A stretch of 64,000 nt of DNA from contig JAFZBN010000018.1 of the NCBI GenBank assembly GCA_017561715.1, forward strand, positions 248,001-312,000, read 5' to 3'. The stretch is from Clostridiales bacterium. GTDB lineage: Bacteria; Bacillota; Clostridia; Saccharofermentanales; Saccharofermentanaceae. Shown here piece after piece: positions 37,528 to 46,096 of the stretch; within the stretch, counting starts at the first letter, position 1, and each line of letters begins with the position of its first letter. The notes beneath the pieces are model-generated. The model made no database searches. It was not told the DNA's origin and saw only the letters and a program-made list of their open reading frames with translations. The position numbers and the translations under genes were made by a program.

Positions 37528-37794
37528 TCAGACCGTAAAGATCAAAAGCAAACTTACGACGAGCGAATAGATGGCAACGGACTCCATGAATACGATCGCG
37601 ATCAGAAGCAGTGTCTGAAGCTTACTGTACATCTCCGGCTGTCTTGCGGCACCTTCGAGCGCGCGTCCTGCCGCGGTACCGATACCGATCGTGGTACCTA
37701 AAGCACCGAGACCGATCGCGAGACCGGCGCCGAGTCCGGCAAGTCCTTTTGCGTCAATCGCTGCATCCAGTAAAACTCTTGATAAACTAAACAT
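37528..37794 (-). CDS. atpE: ATP synthase c subunit
   Basis: An 88-residue hairpin membrane protein that forms the rotor ring. The loop is RQPE and the ion-binding carboxylate is Glu71 in [11 protein letters not shown]. Ser72 and Tyr76 of the sodium motif are present. The Gln of the first helix found in sodium-binding rings (Gln32 in Ilyobacter) is replaced by Ile38, so the motif is incomplete and proton use is more likely; this is an inference. It lies between atpB and atpF. Confidence 0.95.
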   Translation of the reverse strand: MFSLSRVLLDAAIDAKGLAGLGAGLAIGLGALGTTIGIGTAAGRALEGAARQPEMYSKLQTLLLIAIVFMESVAIYSLVVSLLLIFTV

Positions 37795-37815
37795 CTTCTC
37801 TTCCTCCTGTTATCT

Positions 37816-38703
37816 TTAGGCTGCGCTCTCGGCCTGCTTAGAAGCCTCGGCAGCATTCTTTTCTGCAATCAGTTTTTCTTTCAGTTTCTTCTTTTCTTCA
37901 TTTCTCTCATTTGTCGCGTGCGCGCTCTCGACGACCTCACCGATATAGGAGATGGTCAGGTAGCAGAATACGACTGCCTGCAGGATACCGTCCATGAGGT
38001 CGAACCACAGGCTGAACGCACCCGGCACGATGATCGGGCATACGATACTTAAGAACTCCATCAGGATAAACGCACCGAATACGTTACCGAAAAGACGGAG
38101 TGCCAGAGAGATCGGTTTGATGAAAAAGTCGATGATCTTAAAGGGGATCATGAAAGGCTTCGGATCGGTGAACGATCTGCAGAAACCTTTGATTCCGACG
38201 AAGCGGATCGACATGAAGATGACGTAGATGATCGCGAAGATCGCCATGGCGAACGGGAACGCGATATTCTTCGCCGGCGGCGGGATATGGAAGATCGAGA
38301 TCGTGTTGCAGGAGATCAGGAAAATACCGATCGTACCCACCATCGGGATGATCGTCTCGGACTGCTTTTCGTTCAGTCCGTAATCTCTGCAGACACCGAA
38401 CATGACATCGATCAGGGATTCCATGACCGCCTGTCTCGTGGACGGGATCTTCGATTTCTTTCCACCCATCCAGCAGAAAAGAAGGATACCGACGAGCATA
38501 GCGACCCATGTGACGATGATCGCGTCCGTGATCGGGATCGTCTCCCCGGTTCCGGGGATAAATCTCTTCCACTGGAGAATAGCCGAACGGATCTCTTCGC
38601 CGATATTCGCCTTACCGGTGAATACCCCGAAGAGCTCGCTCAGTTTCTCACAAAATGCTTCCCAGAATTCAGACCACCAGGAAGCGGCAAGTACTACCAA
38701 CAT
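37816..38703 (-). CDS. atpB: ATP synthase a subunit
   Basis: A 295-residue membrane subunit that provides the ion half-channels. The essential arginine lies in LALRLFGNVFGAF (Arg203). Five or six membrane helices are seen. The C-terminus has an unusual charged tail of about 40 residues (SAHATNERNEEKKKLKEK...) with Ala/Glu/Lys-rich repeats, longer than typical. AAGGAGG is 14 bases from the ATG, a long spacing. It is the first atp gene; no atpI precedes it, and upp lies 19 bases upstream. Confidence 0.93.
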   Translation of the reverse strand: MLVVLAASWWSEFWEAFCEKLSELFGVFTGKANIGEEIRSAILQWKRFIPGTGETIPITDAIIVTWVAMLVGILLFCWMGGKKSKIPSTRQAVMESLIDVMFGVCRDYGLNEKQSETIIPMVGTIGIFLISCNTISIFHIPPPAKNIAFPFAMAIFAIIYVIFMSIRFVGIKGFCRSFTDPKPFMIPFKIIDFFIKPISLALRLFGNVFGAFILMEFLSIVCPIIVPGAFSLWFDLMDGILQAVVFCYLTISYIGEVVESAHATNERNEEKKKLKEKLIAEKNAAEASKQAESAA

Positions 38704-38722
38704 GGCTTAACTTAATGCCTCC

Positions 38723-39352
38723 TTAGTTTGTTCCGAAGAGACGGTCACCGGCATCGCCGAGACCCGGGATGATATAAGCGTGATCATTCAGTCTCTCGTC
38801 TTTTGCGGCACAGAAGACAGGAACGTCCGGATGATCGTTCTGCAGTCTCTCGATTCCTTCCGGAGCGGAGATCAGGCATACGAACTTGATGTTCTTGATT
38901 CCACGGTCCTTAAGGAACTGGATCGCCGCGGAAGAAGAACCGCCGGTAGCGAGCATCGGGTCAAGAACGATAACTTCACGCTCTGTGATGTCCTCCGGAA
39001 GCTTGCAGTAATATTCGACCGGCTTTAATGTATTCGGATCACGGTAAAGACCGATGTGTCCGACTTTGGCACTCGGGATGATGGCGAGCATGCCGTCAAC
39101 CATGCCGAGACCCGCGCGAAGGATCGGTACGAGAGCGACCTTCTTGCCGGCAAGTACTTTTGCCGTAGTCGTCGCAACAGGTGTCTCGATCACCTTCTCG
39201 GTAAGCGGAAGATCACGTGTGACCTCGTAAGCCATGAGCATGGAGATCTCGTGAACCAGTTCTCTGAACTCTTTTGTGGAAGTGTTCTTGTCACGGAGAA
39301 TGGAGATCTTGTGCTGGATCAACGGATGATCAAATAAGAAAAACTGTGCCAT
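38723..39352 (-). CDS. upp: Uracil phosphoribosyltransferase
   Basis: A 209-residue salvage enzyme that makes UMP from uracil and PRPP. The PRPP loop is [16 protein letters not shown], with conserved GLGMVDGML and [14 protein letters not shown] strong GGGAGG precedes the ATG. It lies between rpiB and atpB on the same strand with short gaps. In Bacillus upp also lies directly upstream of the atp operon, so this is a conserved order. Confidence 0.96.
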   Translation of the reverse strand: MAQFFLFDHPLIQHKISILRDKNTSTKEFRELVHEISMLMAYEVTRDLPLTEKVIETPVATTTAKVLAGKKVALVPILRAGLGMVDGMLAIIPSAKVGHIGLYRDPNTLKPVEYYCKLPEDITEREVIVLDPMLATGGSSSAAIQFLKDRGIKNIKFVCLISAPEGIERLQNDHPDVPVFCAAKDERLNDHAYIIPGLGDAGDRLFGTN

Positions 39353-39373
39353 AGTAATTCCTCCCGAATTAAA

Positions 39374-39826
39374 TTATTTGAAAAGCTCTTTCTCTTGTTC
39401 CTTCATGTCGTTTACACGGCTCATGTGGCGGCCGCCGTCGAAAGGCTCATTCATGAACGCATCAACGATACCGAACGCCACGCCCTTACCGATCACACGA
39501 GCACCCATGGAAAGGACGTTCGCGTCGTTATGCTGACGGCACATCCTGGACATGAATTCATTGGTGCAGAGTGCGCAGCGGATACCCGGGAATTTGTTGG
39601 CGACCATCGAGATACCGATGCCCGTTCCGCAGATCACGATACCGCGCTCCGCTGTTCCTTCCAAAACGTCTTTGGATACTTTCTGTCCGGCCAGTACATA
39701 ACTGTACGGTACATCGGCAGATGTCGCACCGCCTTCGATAACTGTGTGACCCTGTTTGCTGAGATAATCGGCTACGTCTCTGCGAAGCGGATATCCTGCA
39801 TGATCTGAAGCAATTGAAACTACCAT
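39374..39826 (-). CDS. rpiB: Ribose-5-phosphate isomerase B
   Basis: A 150-residue RpiB/LacAB-family isomerase interconverting ribulose-5-phosphate and ribose-5-phosphate. The start MVVSIASDHAGYPL, the cysteine loop GIVICGTGIGIS and the GGRHMSR end are family motifs. It lies 15 bases after proA and just before upp. It could alternatively act on another phospho-sugar such as allose-6-phosphate, but the sequence fits RpiB best. Confidence 0.93.
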   Translation of the reverse strand: MVVSIASDHAGYPLRRDVADYLSKQGHTVIEGGATSADVPYSYVLAGQKVSKDVLEGTAERGIVICGTGIGISMVANKFPGIRCALCTNEFMSRMCRQHNDANVLSMGARVIGKGVAFGIVDAFMNEPFDGGRHMSRVNDMKEQEKELFK

Positions 39827-39841
39827 CTTTCTAACCCCTTT

Positions 39842-41122
39842 TCATTTAATGTGCTTATGTGTAAACTTGCGGGCGCCGCTGGCGTAGTCCGCAACAATAT
39901 TACCGTTACCCCTGATCTTGTACTTGTATGTGACAAGACCGTCGAGACCTACAGGTCCTCTTGCGTGAAGCTTGGATGTGCTGATACCGACCTCGGCGCC
40001 GAATCCGTAACGGAAACCGTCCGAGAATCTCGTACTGCAGTTCCAGAACGCGTTACCGGAAGAAACTCCGTTCATGAATTCCTCGGCAACCGCGGGATCC
40101 GATGTAACAATCGAATCCGTGTGCCCGGAACCGTACTTGTTGATATGAGCGATCGCTTCCTTAAGACCCGATACGACCTTAAGAGAGACCTTGTAGTCCA
40201 GATATTCGTGATGCCACTCTTCGACCGGGAGAACATCCGGCAGGATCGCCTTGACTTTCTCGCAGCCGTGAAGCTCGACATTCTTCTCGGAAAGCGCCTG
40301 TGCCAGAGCCGGCAGGAACGAATCCGCGATCGATTCATCCACCATGATCGTCTCGCACGCGTTACATACCGCGACGTACTGCGTCTTACTGTCGACGGCG
40401 ATCGAAAGCGCCATGTCCGGATCGGCTTTTTCGTGGATATACAGGTGGCAGACACCATCCGCGTGACCCATGACCGGGATCGAACTGTGCTGCATGATGT
40501 ACTGTACAAACGAATTGGAACCTCTCGGGATGATCAGGTCGATGTACTGATCCAGAAGGAGCATCTCGGAAACGTCGTTTCTGGTCTCCATCAGAACGAT
40601 CCAGCCCTTCGGAAGTCCTGCTTCGACAGATGCCTTTTCGATCACGTCGAAAAGCGCGCGGTTACTGTTCGCGGCTTCGCTTCCGCCCTTAAGACAGCAA
40701 GCGTTACCGGACTTTAATGCCAGGGAAGCGATCTGAACGAGCGCGTCCGGACGGGATTCGAAGATAATGCCGAGTACACCGATCGGGCAGGACACACGTG
40801 TCAGGACGAGATCGTCATCGAGCTCGGTCTTCATCAGTTCACGTCCTACCGGATCCGGAAGTTCAGTCAGACTCTTAAGACCCGCGACAACATCACTTAA
40901 TTTGTGATCATCAAAAACGAGTCTCTTCTGAAGCGGCATCGGGAGATCTGTCTCCTTTGCGTTCTTCAGGTCCGCTTCATTTGCGGAAAAGATCTTTTCT
41001 TTATTCGCGATCAGGGCGTCGGCCACCGCAAGAAGTGCTTTGTTCTTCACTTCCGTAGGAAGGACCGCCATGGCAAACGAGGCCTGTTTGGCTTCCATTG
41101 CGCGTGTTTCAAAATCAGTCAT
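39842..41122 (-). CDS. proA: Gamma-glutamyl phosphate reductase
   Basis: An NADPH-dependent enzyme of proline synthesis that reduces glutamyl-5-phosphate to the semialdehyde. The aldehyde dehydrogenase fold carries the catalytic cysteine in VAVCNACETI and motifs LIIPRGSNSFV and YGFGAEVGIS. The ATG at 41122 gives 426 residues; an upstream GTG at 41137 is possible. No proB or proC gene is adjacent. It heads the proA-rpiB-upp-atp string and has an extended -10 element upstream. Confidence 0.95.
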   Translation of the reverse strand: MTDFETRAMEAKQASFAMAVLPTEVKNKALLAVADALIANKEKIFSANEADLKNAKETDLPMPLQKRLVFDDHKLSDVVAGLKSLTELPDPVGRELMKTELDDDLVLTRVSCPIGVLGIIFESRPDALVQIASLALKSGNACCLKGGSEAANSNRALFDVIEKASVEAGLPKGWIVLMETRNDVSEMLLLDQYIDLIIPRGSNSFVQYIMQHSSIPVMGHADGVCHLYIHEKADPDMALSIAVDSKTQYVAVCNACETIMVDESIADSFLPALAQALSEKNVELHGCEKVKAILPDVLPVEEWHHEYLDYKVSLKVVSGLKEAIAHINKYGSGHTDSIVTSDPAVAEEFMNGVSSGNAFWNCSTRFSDGFRYGFGAEVGISTSKLHARGPVGLDGLVTYKYKIRGNGNIVADYASGARKFTHKHIK

Positions 41123-41160
41123 ACCTAAACTTCTCACTTATTCCATATATTATTCTCTAT

Positions 41161-41169
41161 ATTATAGCA
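41161..41169 (-). promoter_or_regulatory. Extended -10 promoter of the proA-rpiB-upp-atp operon
   Basis: On the minus strand TGCTATAAT lies about 40 bases upstream of proA; no clear -35 at standard spacing. The DnaA-box cluster begins about 85 bases further upstream. Confidence 0.5.
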
Positions 41170-41253
41170 GATTACGCCCTGTTCGGACTGAGAAGTTCAA
41201 GGTTTTTTATTCTTTCGTTTCAAAAGAAAATGAAAGGAAATGAAAGCACTTTT

Positions 41254-41341
41254 TTATCCACTTTTCGGAAAAAGTTTTCCACTACTTCTCTTCTCCCGTG
41301 AACAAAAAACCTGTGGAAAAAGTGGAAAAGTCTGTGGATAA
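41254..41341. promoter_or_regulatory. Cluster of five DnaA-box-like 9-mers
   Basis: Sites on the plus strand: TTATCCACT (41254-41262) and TTTTCCACT (41275-41283). On the minus strand: TTTTCCACA (41312-41320), TTTTCCACT (41321-41329) and the perfect consensus TTATCCACA (41333-41341). The surrounding 41138-41450 is rich in T- and A-tracts and contains no gene. Gene orientation does not change across it, so it is more likely a DnaA-binding regulatory or titration site than the replication origin. Confidence 0.55.
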
Positions 41342-41445
41342 CTCAAAGACAAGCATTTGCGGAAAACACCCCTCTCAAACGCCGATTTTTCGGGACTGCA
41401 TTTTTTGTCAAGGGGTTTTCGAAAAAACGCCGAAAGTTTTCATGG
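41342..41445. other. Gene-free A/T-tract region between the DnaA boxes and a terminator
   Basis: Short homopolymeric A and T tracts alternate with GC-rich patches. I see no supported gene, and no other recognisable site. Confidence 0.4.
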
Positions 41446-41478
41446 CGTGAAAAAGCCCTTATTTCAAGGGCTTTCGGG
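41446..41478 (-). terminator. Terminator of the rpoD-rnf-methyltransferase unit
   Basis: The stem AAAGCCCTT / AAGGGCTTT (41453-41475) is followed by TTTTTC on the minus strand, about 60 bases after the methyltransferase stop. Confidence 0.8.
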
Positions 41479-41535
41479 GCTGACTTTTTTGTCATTTGAC
41501 ATTTTTGGTGTCCGTGAGCGGTGGACTTTCGTTTC

Positions 41536-42744
41536 TTAAGAATCTCTCGGCGGGAGACGATAGTAATTTGTTAACTGACAGCGAATGGAACCGTTATACA
41601 GTTTTCTTCTTTTATCTGCTTTTCGAACGACAGCATTTTCGAAAGAATCATCCGGGGTAATGACCGAAAGACGGATGCCCGGTTTACAGAATCCCTGTCT
41701 GTCGAGATATGTCGAGGCGATCCCGGTATAGATCTCCCTGGCCTTTTCCGGAGTCAGCAGACGCCCGCCATACGGGGGATTACACAGGATCAGCTGGCGT
41801 CTTAAATGCGTCCAGCCGTAAAGCGCCTTCGGCGTCATCTCACGGAAATCCGCGACTCTGAACTTAACAAAATCGGAAACGCCTGCCGCGCGGGCATTTC
41901 TCTGGGCCGTCGCGACGGCTTTCGGGTCGAGGTCTGAACCATAGAAATAGATGTCGTCCATCGGGGAAAGATCCTGCATGTTGCGGGCTTCCTTTTTTGC
42001 CTTTTCATACGCCTGAATGCCGATATACGGGAGCTTTTCGCCCAGGAAAGGACGAGTCAGGCCCGGCGCGATGTTCAGCGCCATCATGGCGGCCTCGATC
42101 ACGATCGTACCGGATCCGCAGAACGGGTCGACCAGTGCTTCTTCTCCGAAGAAACGGTACTGCGCCGCGCTGACCATACCGGCAGCGAGCGTTTCCTTGA
42201 TCGGCGCGTCATGCATGAGCGGACGGTAGCCGCGTTTGTGGAGGCCCGCGCCCGTAACGTCGATCATGACGCGGACGTTGTTTTTGACGATACCGAATAC
42301 GATCTTACAGGTGCCGAGTTTTTCGTTTTCTTCGATCATGCTTCCGTCCGGCATATGTCGCTCGGCGGTAAGTGCTTTTACGATCGCCTTCTTCGCCAGC
42401 GACTGGCACGCGGGAATGCCGAAAAGCTTCGAATCACGGGAATAGCCGTTTAGGTGGAACGCCCAGTCCTTCGGGATCCACTGTCCCCAGCGCATGGCGG
42501 CAAAGCCGTCGAAGAATTCCTCAAATGTCTCTGCCGGGAATGTATTTACGGAAAGAAGGACGCGCTCGCCTCTTCTCATCCAGACGCAGATGCGCGCGCA
42601 GTCATCCGCCATCGTAAGCGGCGTGGTGTCGACAAGGATCTGTCCGTCCGAGACCGTCATTTCCGCTTTTGAGTATCCGATATTCTCCAGATCCTCAACA
42701 CAATAGTGTTCCAGTCCGAAAAGACAAGTGATCACGATCTGCAT
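41536..42744 (-). CDS. THUMP-domain rRNA methyltransferase (RlmL N-terminal/YpsC type)
   Basis: A 402-residue SAM-dependent methyltransferase that probably makes N2-methylguanosine in 23S rRNA. The N-terminal THUMP RNA-binding region is followed by the SAM motif VDPFCGSGTIVIEAAMM and the catalytic NPPY motif (LILCNPPYGGRL). The size matches YpsC-like proteins without the second RlmK domain. GGAGG precedes the ATG at slightly long spacing. It follows the fused rnfE/A-like gene by 16 bases. Confidence 0.9.
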   Translation of the reverse strand: MQIVITCLFGLEHYCVEDLENIGYSKAEMTVSDGQILVDTTPLTMADDCARICVWMRRGERVLLSVNTFPAETFEEFFDGFAAMRWGQWIPKDWAFHLNGYSRDSKLFGIPACQSLAKKAIVKALTAERHMPDGSMIEENEKLGTCKIVFGIVKNNVRVMIDVTGAGLHKRGYRPLMHDAPIKETLAAGMVSAAQYRFFGEEALVDPFCGSGTIVIEAAMMALNIAPGLTRPFLGEKLPYIGIQAYEKAKKEARNMQDLSPMDDIYFYGSDLDPKAVATAQRNARAAGVSDFVKFRVADFREMTPKALYGWTHLRRQLILCNPPYGGRLLTPEKAREIYTGIASTYLDRQGFCKPGIRLSVITPDDSFENAVVRKADKRRKLYNGSIRCQLTNYYRLPPRDS

Positions 42745-42760
42745 AAGCTGATTTCCTCCG

Positions 42761-43888
42761 TCAAAACTTTTCCAGGACTTCCGTCCAGGGCATAAATACG
42801 ATCATGGTAAGAAGCACATGTAAAACGATCAGCGGGATGCCTTCGAGGCACTTCGGGTGCTTTCCGAAAAGAAGGCGTCCCTGAATGGATCTGGTGTAGG
42901 CGATAACGATCGCCGTGAAAAACCATACGCCGACCATGAGAGTCGCCCACCAGACGATCCGTTCCGCGGAGATCGAATGCGCCGGCGCCTCAAGATATCT
43001 CGCGTAGAAAACGAGCGGGATCGATGTCGTGATGACGCAAAGAAGCGGCACATAGAAGTATTTGTCCATCGTCTCCGAAAGGCGGAAGATCTTTACGAGC
43101 GGCGTCAGAAGCACGACCGTCGTGATGACCGAAAGAAGGACAAAATGCGCCGGCATCAAAAGCTTCTCATCCACGCTGTGAACAAACAGGATACCGGACA
43201 CGCCGAAAAGCGTGTCGTAGACAAGAACGCAGACAGCAAGCAGCAGGAAGCTCTTCTCGCTTTTTCCCGAGATCGGACGGTACTTTTTCATACGCTGTTC
43301 GGAAGTATCCAGGATCCAGGTTTTATCCAGACCGTCATTTTTCACGGCATGCAGGCACACCAGCGCGAAAAGCACCAGGAGCGCGGATCCCGCGGTGTGT
43401 TCGAAGAAATTCACATGCACTTTATCGAGCGCGTCGAAATGCTCGCCGAGCACCGAGCCCTGTCCGCAGATCTCGCGGAACGTGGCGATAATGAAACCCA
43501 CGGGAAGATAAAACAGGATGCCTCTGAAGATATCCGAAAAGGACAGTGCTTTTTCCTCGGAAAAATAATCAAACATCGGCACGGTCAAAAACAGGAACGT
43601 CGACGCCGGAAGAAGGAAGAATCCGCCGCTGCTGACGCTCGCCGGAAGGTATTCCGAAAGGTAGTACATACCCTCGCCGAACGCCGCGGCAAGAACCATG
43701 AAGATCCCCAGACAGACGCGTTTGTTCTTGATGTGCGAGAAGAAGAAAAGCTGGATCAGGCAGAACAGGATCACCTGGACCGCCGCGGAAAAGAACGCCG
43801 GAAGCGAACTCGTCGTGAAGACCAAAAGCAGCGAGAACGAAAGCAATATTCGATATTGTTTTAATGTAATACACTTACTCTCGCTCAT
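42761..43888 (-). CDS. Fused RnfE-RnfA-like membrane protein lacking the 2Fe-2S cysteines
   Basis: A 375-residue protein with about 10-12 membrane segments in two halves. The first half ends FREICGQGSVLGEHF, close to the RnfE end (REIIGNGTLF in E. coli). The second ends HPKCLEGIPLIVLHVLLTM, close to the RnfA end (PAPFRGNAIALITAGLM). Each normal subunit is about 200 residues, so this looks like a fusion. The cysteines that bind the intramembrane cluster in Rnf/Nqr (GLCP and TNC in both subunits) are not found: the matching spots read LTVPMF and ITTSI, and no GLCP is present. It starts 1 base after the rnfG-like stop. I infer the identity from end motifs, topology and operon position. Confidence 0.55.
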   Translation of the reverse strand: MSESKCITLKQYRILLSFSLLLVFTTSSLPAFFSAAVQVILFCLIQLFFFSHIKNKRVCLGIFMVLAAAFGEGMYYLSEYLPASVSSGGFFLLPASTFLFLTVPMFDYFSEEKALSFSDIFRGILFYLPVGFIIATFREICGQGSVLGEHFDALDKVHVNFFEHTAGSALLVLFALVCLHAVKNDGLDKTWILDTSEQRMKKYRPISGKSEKSFLLLAVCVLVYDTLFGVSGILFVHSVDEKLLMPAHFVLLSVITTVVLLTPLVKIFRLSETMDKYFYVPLLCVITTSIPLVFYARYLEAPAHSISAERIVWWATLMVGVWFFTAIVIAYTRSIQGRLLFGKHPKCLEGIPLIVLHVLLTMIVFMPWTEVLEKF

Positions 43889-43889
43889 A

Positions 43890-45131
43890 TCATCCTACCC
43901 AGTTCAAATATTCACGTATAAACTTATACGCCTGATTGACCGCCGTCAGAAGCGCGGCGCTTCTCGTTCTGTCATTCGGAAGACCGTCGATCCTCGTACG
44001 GATCTCGTTCATCGGAATGCCGTCCACGCTGTCCGAAAGGACATTCTCATCGCCGGAAGATACCACGCCGTCCTCACCGCCGATGACACCGATCTGCGAC
44101 GGTGCTTTTGTCGGAGTAGGCGAAAGATCCTGCGAAGGATCGTGCTGCGGAGCGGGTGTCGGAGAAAGCTCCTCATTCTCATTCGTCGTCTCTTCGTTGT
44201 CTTTATCTTTCTCTTTATCGTTTTCTTCGGAATCTTTCTTATCCTCGTGATCGTGCATATACTGCTCTTTACTGTAGGAATTTCTGGAGTTATCGATGCA
44301 TTCGTCAACGAGCGAAACGAACATGGAAATGTCGATCGTCACGCCGTCGATGATCTCGGTCTTTCCGTCGGACTTCATCGCGAGCTTGACCGGATCCTGC
44401 ACGAGGACCATGTGCTTGGCCACACGATACGCCTGTTCGGCCCAGATGTCACCGTTGGACTTGTAATCGCCGCTGATGGAGTCTTCAGAACGCGTTTTGT
44501 GCGTCGATTCGTCCTCGCCGTCCCACGAGCAGCTGACGATACGGCCGCCTTTGACGACGATCTCGCAGTAATCGACATAGCCGTCCGCGGAAGCCTTTTC
44601 GCTTCTTGCGTAGAAGGTGCCGTCGTGAAGACCCAGAAGCGGGTCGTAGTCCACCTGATACGGCAGATCGATCGAGGTGTCCTGACGGACGGCGACCGGG
44701 ATACGTGCGCCTTTGAGCTGAAGTCTTAATTCTTCCATTTCTTCTTCCGTATAGGCCAGGTAATCGGGATCGTCGGCAACGACACGGATACTCATGAGGT
44801 TCTCACCGTTTTCGCTGATGCTCATCTGTGCGTGGATCTTTCCGGAAGAAACTTCCGTCTCGACGTCAACGATGTAACCGATGAGTTTTCCCGTCTCGTC
44901 ATACGCGCTGAATACGGACTTGATGTCCTTATGGTTTTTCAGAACATCGGTATTGAGCTCACGGTACTTTTCCGCCATAAGAAGCGTGCCGTACTCTTCT
45001 CGGTAGGCTTCCTGCTCCTTTGATCTGTTGACACTTCTGGTGTACCACAGGGACGTAAGGAGGAACGTCATACTCAAGATCACGCAGATGACCGCGCGGA
45101 TCGTCAGACCTTTAAAGAACGAACGCGTCAT
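43890..45131 (-). CDS. rnfG: RnfG-like FMN-binding membrane-anchored protein with acidic tail
   Basis: A 413-residue protein. One N-terminal membrane segment (residues 10-28) is followed by two FMN-binding-like modules (about 55-150 and 160-285). The second holds DGVTIDIS (Thr265), a degenerate form of the SGAT motif to which FMN is attached through Thr. The usual ETPGLG motif is missing in the first. Beyond residue 285 there is a long acidic, then Pro/Thr-rich segment (about 290-345) and a short helical end. That tail is unlike normal RnfG. ATGA overlap with rnfD, so it is translationally coupled. Confidence 0.65.
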   Translation of the reverse strand: MTRSFFKGLTIRAVICVILSMTFLLTSLWYTRSVNRSKEQEAYREEYGTLLMAEKYRELNTDVLKNHKDIKSVFSAYDETGKLIGYIVDVETEVSSGKIHAQMSISENGENLMSIRVVADDPDYLAYTEEEMEELRLQLKGARIPVAVRQDTSIDLPYQVDYDPLLGLHDGTFYARSEKASADGYVDYCEIVVKGGRIVSCSWDGEDESTHKTRSEDSISGDYKSNGDIWAEQAYRVAKHMVLVQDPVKLAMKSDGKTEIIDGVTIDISMFVSLVDECIDNSRNSYSKEQYMHDHEDKKDSEENDKEKDKDNEETTNENEELSPTPAPQHDPSQDLSPTPTKAPSQIGVIGGEDGVVSSGDENVLSDSVDGIPMNEIRTRIDGLPNDRTRSAALLTAVNQAYKFIREYLNWVG

Positions 45132-46096
45132 TTCTCCACCTCCCTGTGCCAGTCTGTTTTCGAGAATACTCTCGGGCGGAGATACCGGTCAAAGATCGGT
45201 GTCGTCATATTCATCATCAGTACCGGGAAGATCATCGCGTAACTGGTGTTTCCGAAACGGTTGAGGATCAACGTCAGGATGCCCGCGGTCAGACCGAAAA
45301 CGAATCGGCCTCTCGGATCCATAGGCGTCGTCGTGCAGTCATTCAGCGCGAAGATACCGACGAGAAGGATGCCTCCGACGGAGATCCATGTAAAGAACGT
45401 ACTGAAGTGTAATGAATCCCAGTAGAACGGGACATATCCGAATACGATCGCAAGGAAGTACCCGAACGGCGCTTCAAAGCGGAAAAGCTTTCTTTCCAGA
45501 AGGATCAGAAGACCGAACAGCAAAAGCACGATCGAGGTAACACCCGCCATGCCGACCAGTCTTCCGGAGAAGATGTCGAGCCATTTGGTGGAGGTCACGG
45601 GCTGGATCATGGATTCGGCGGAAGGTTTTCCGGTCCAGAGTGTAGACAGGTTCCATACACCTTTAAACGGAGCTTCTTGGGCGATCATCTGTGTCGGGAA
45701 CGCAAACTCGAGAAAAGCTCTTGAGGCAAACGCGGGATTAAAGATATTCGCGCCGGCGCCTCCGAATGCCTGTTTGACAAGCACGGATCCGAAAAGCGCC
45801 GCCAGGATCACGGCCCAAACGGACGAAGACGCGGGCACCATCAGCGCCAGAAGAAATCCGGACACCAGCGAACTGTAGTCAACATGGAAAGGCATCTCCG
45901 GGTAGAGCTTACTGGAGATGAAATAGTCGGTCATGAAAAAGCAGAACATCGAGACCGCGGCAAGGATCAGGACGCGGATCCCGTAATAGAAGATCGCGCC
46001 GAGAAATGCCGGGAGAAGCGCGAGCAGCACATAGATGTATCTTTCGGCGGCCGGCTGGTCTGCATGGATATGGGGAGCGAGCTGTTTTCTTTTCAT
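45128..46096 (-). CDS. rnfD: RnfD-like membrane subunit
   Basis: A 322-residue membrane protein with about eight to ten segments. GGAGANIFNPAF is the conserved RnfD/NqrB motif. The segment LVGMAGVTSIV corresponds to the flavin-attachment region, and the Thr in GVTS is kept. The later motif CTTTPMDPRGRFVFG also fits. The frame start at 46198 overlaps rnfC far too much; ATG 46096 overlaps the rnfC stop as ATGA and is chosen. Confidence 0.85.
   Translation of the reverse strand: MKRKQLAPHIHADQPAAERYIYVLLALLPAFLGAIFYYGIRVLILAAVSMFCFFMTDYFISSKLYPEMPFHVDYSSLVSGFLLALMVPASSSVWAVILAALFGSVLVKQAFGGAGANIFNPAFASRAFLEFAFPTQMIAQEAPFKGVWNLSTLWTGKPSAESMIQPVTSTKWLDIFSGRLVGMAGVTSIVLLLFGLLILLERKLFRFEAPFGYFLAIVFGYVPFYWDSLHFSTFFTWISVGGILLVGIFALNDCTTTPMDPRGRFVFGLTAGILTLILNRFGNTSYAMIFPVLMMNMTTPIFDRYLRPRVFSKTDWHREVEK

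Noticed and set aside
41138..41535. Possible replication origin
   Set aside because: The DnaA boxes invite this, but the genes on both sides run in the same direction, and no dnaA, dnaN, recF or rpmH is near. A regulatory or titration site is more likely.
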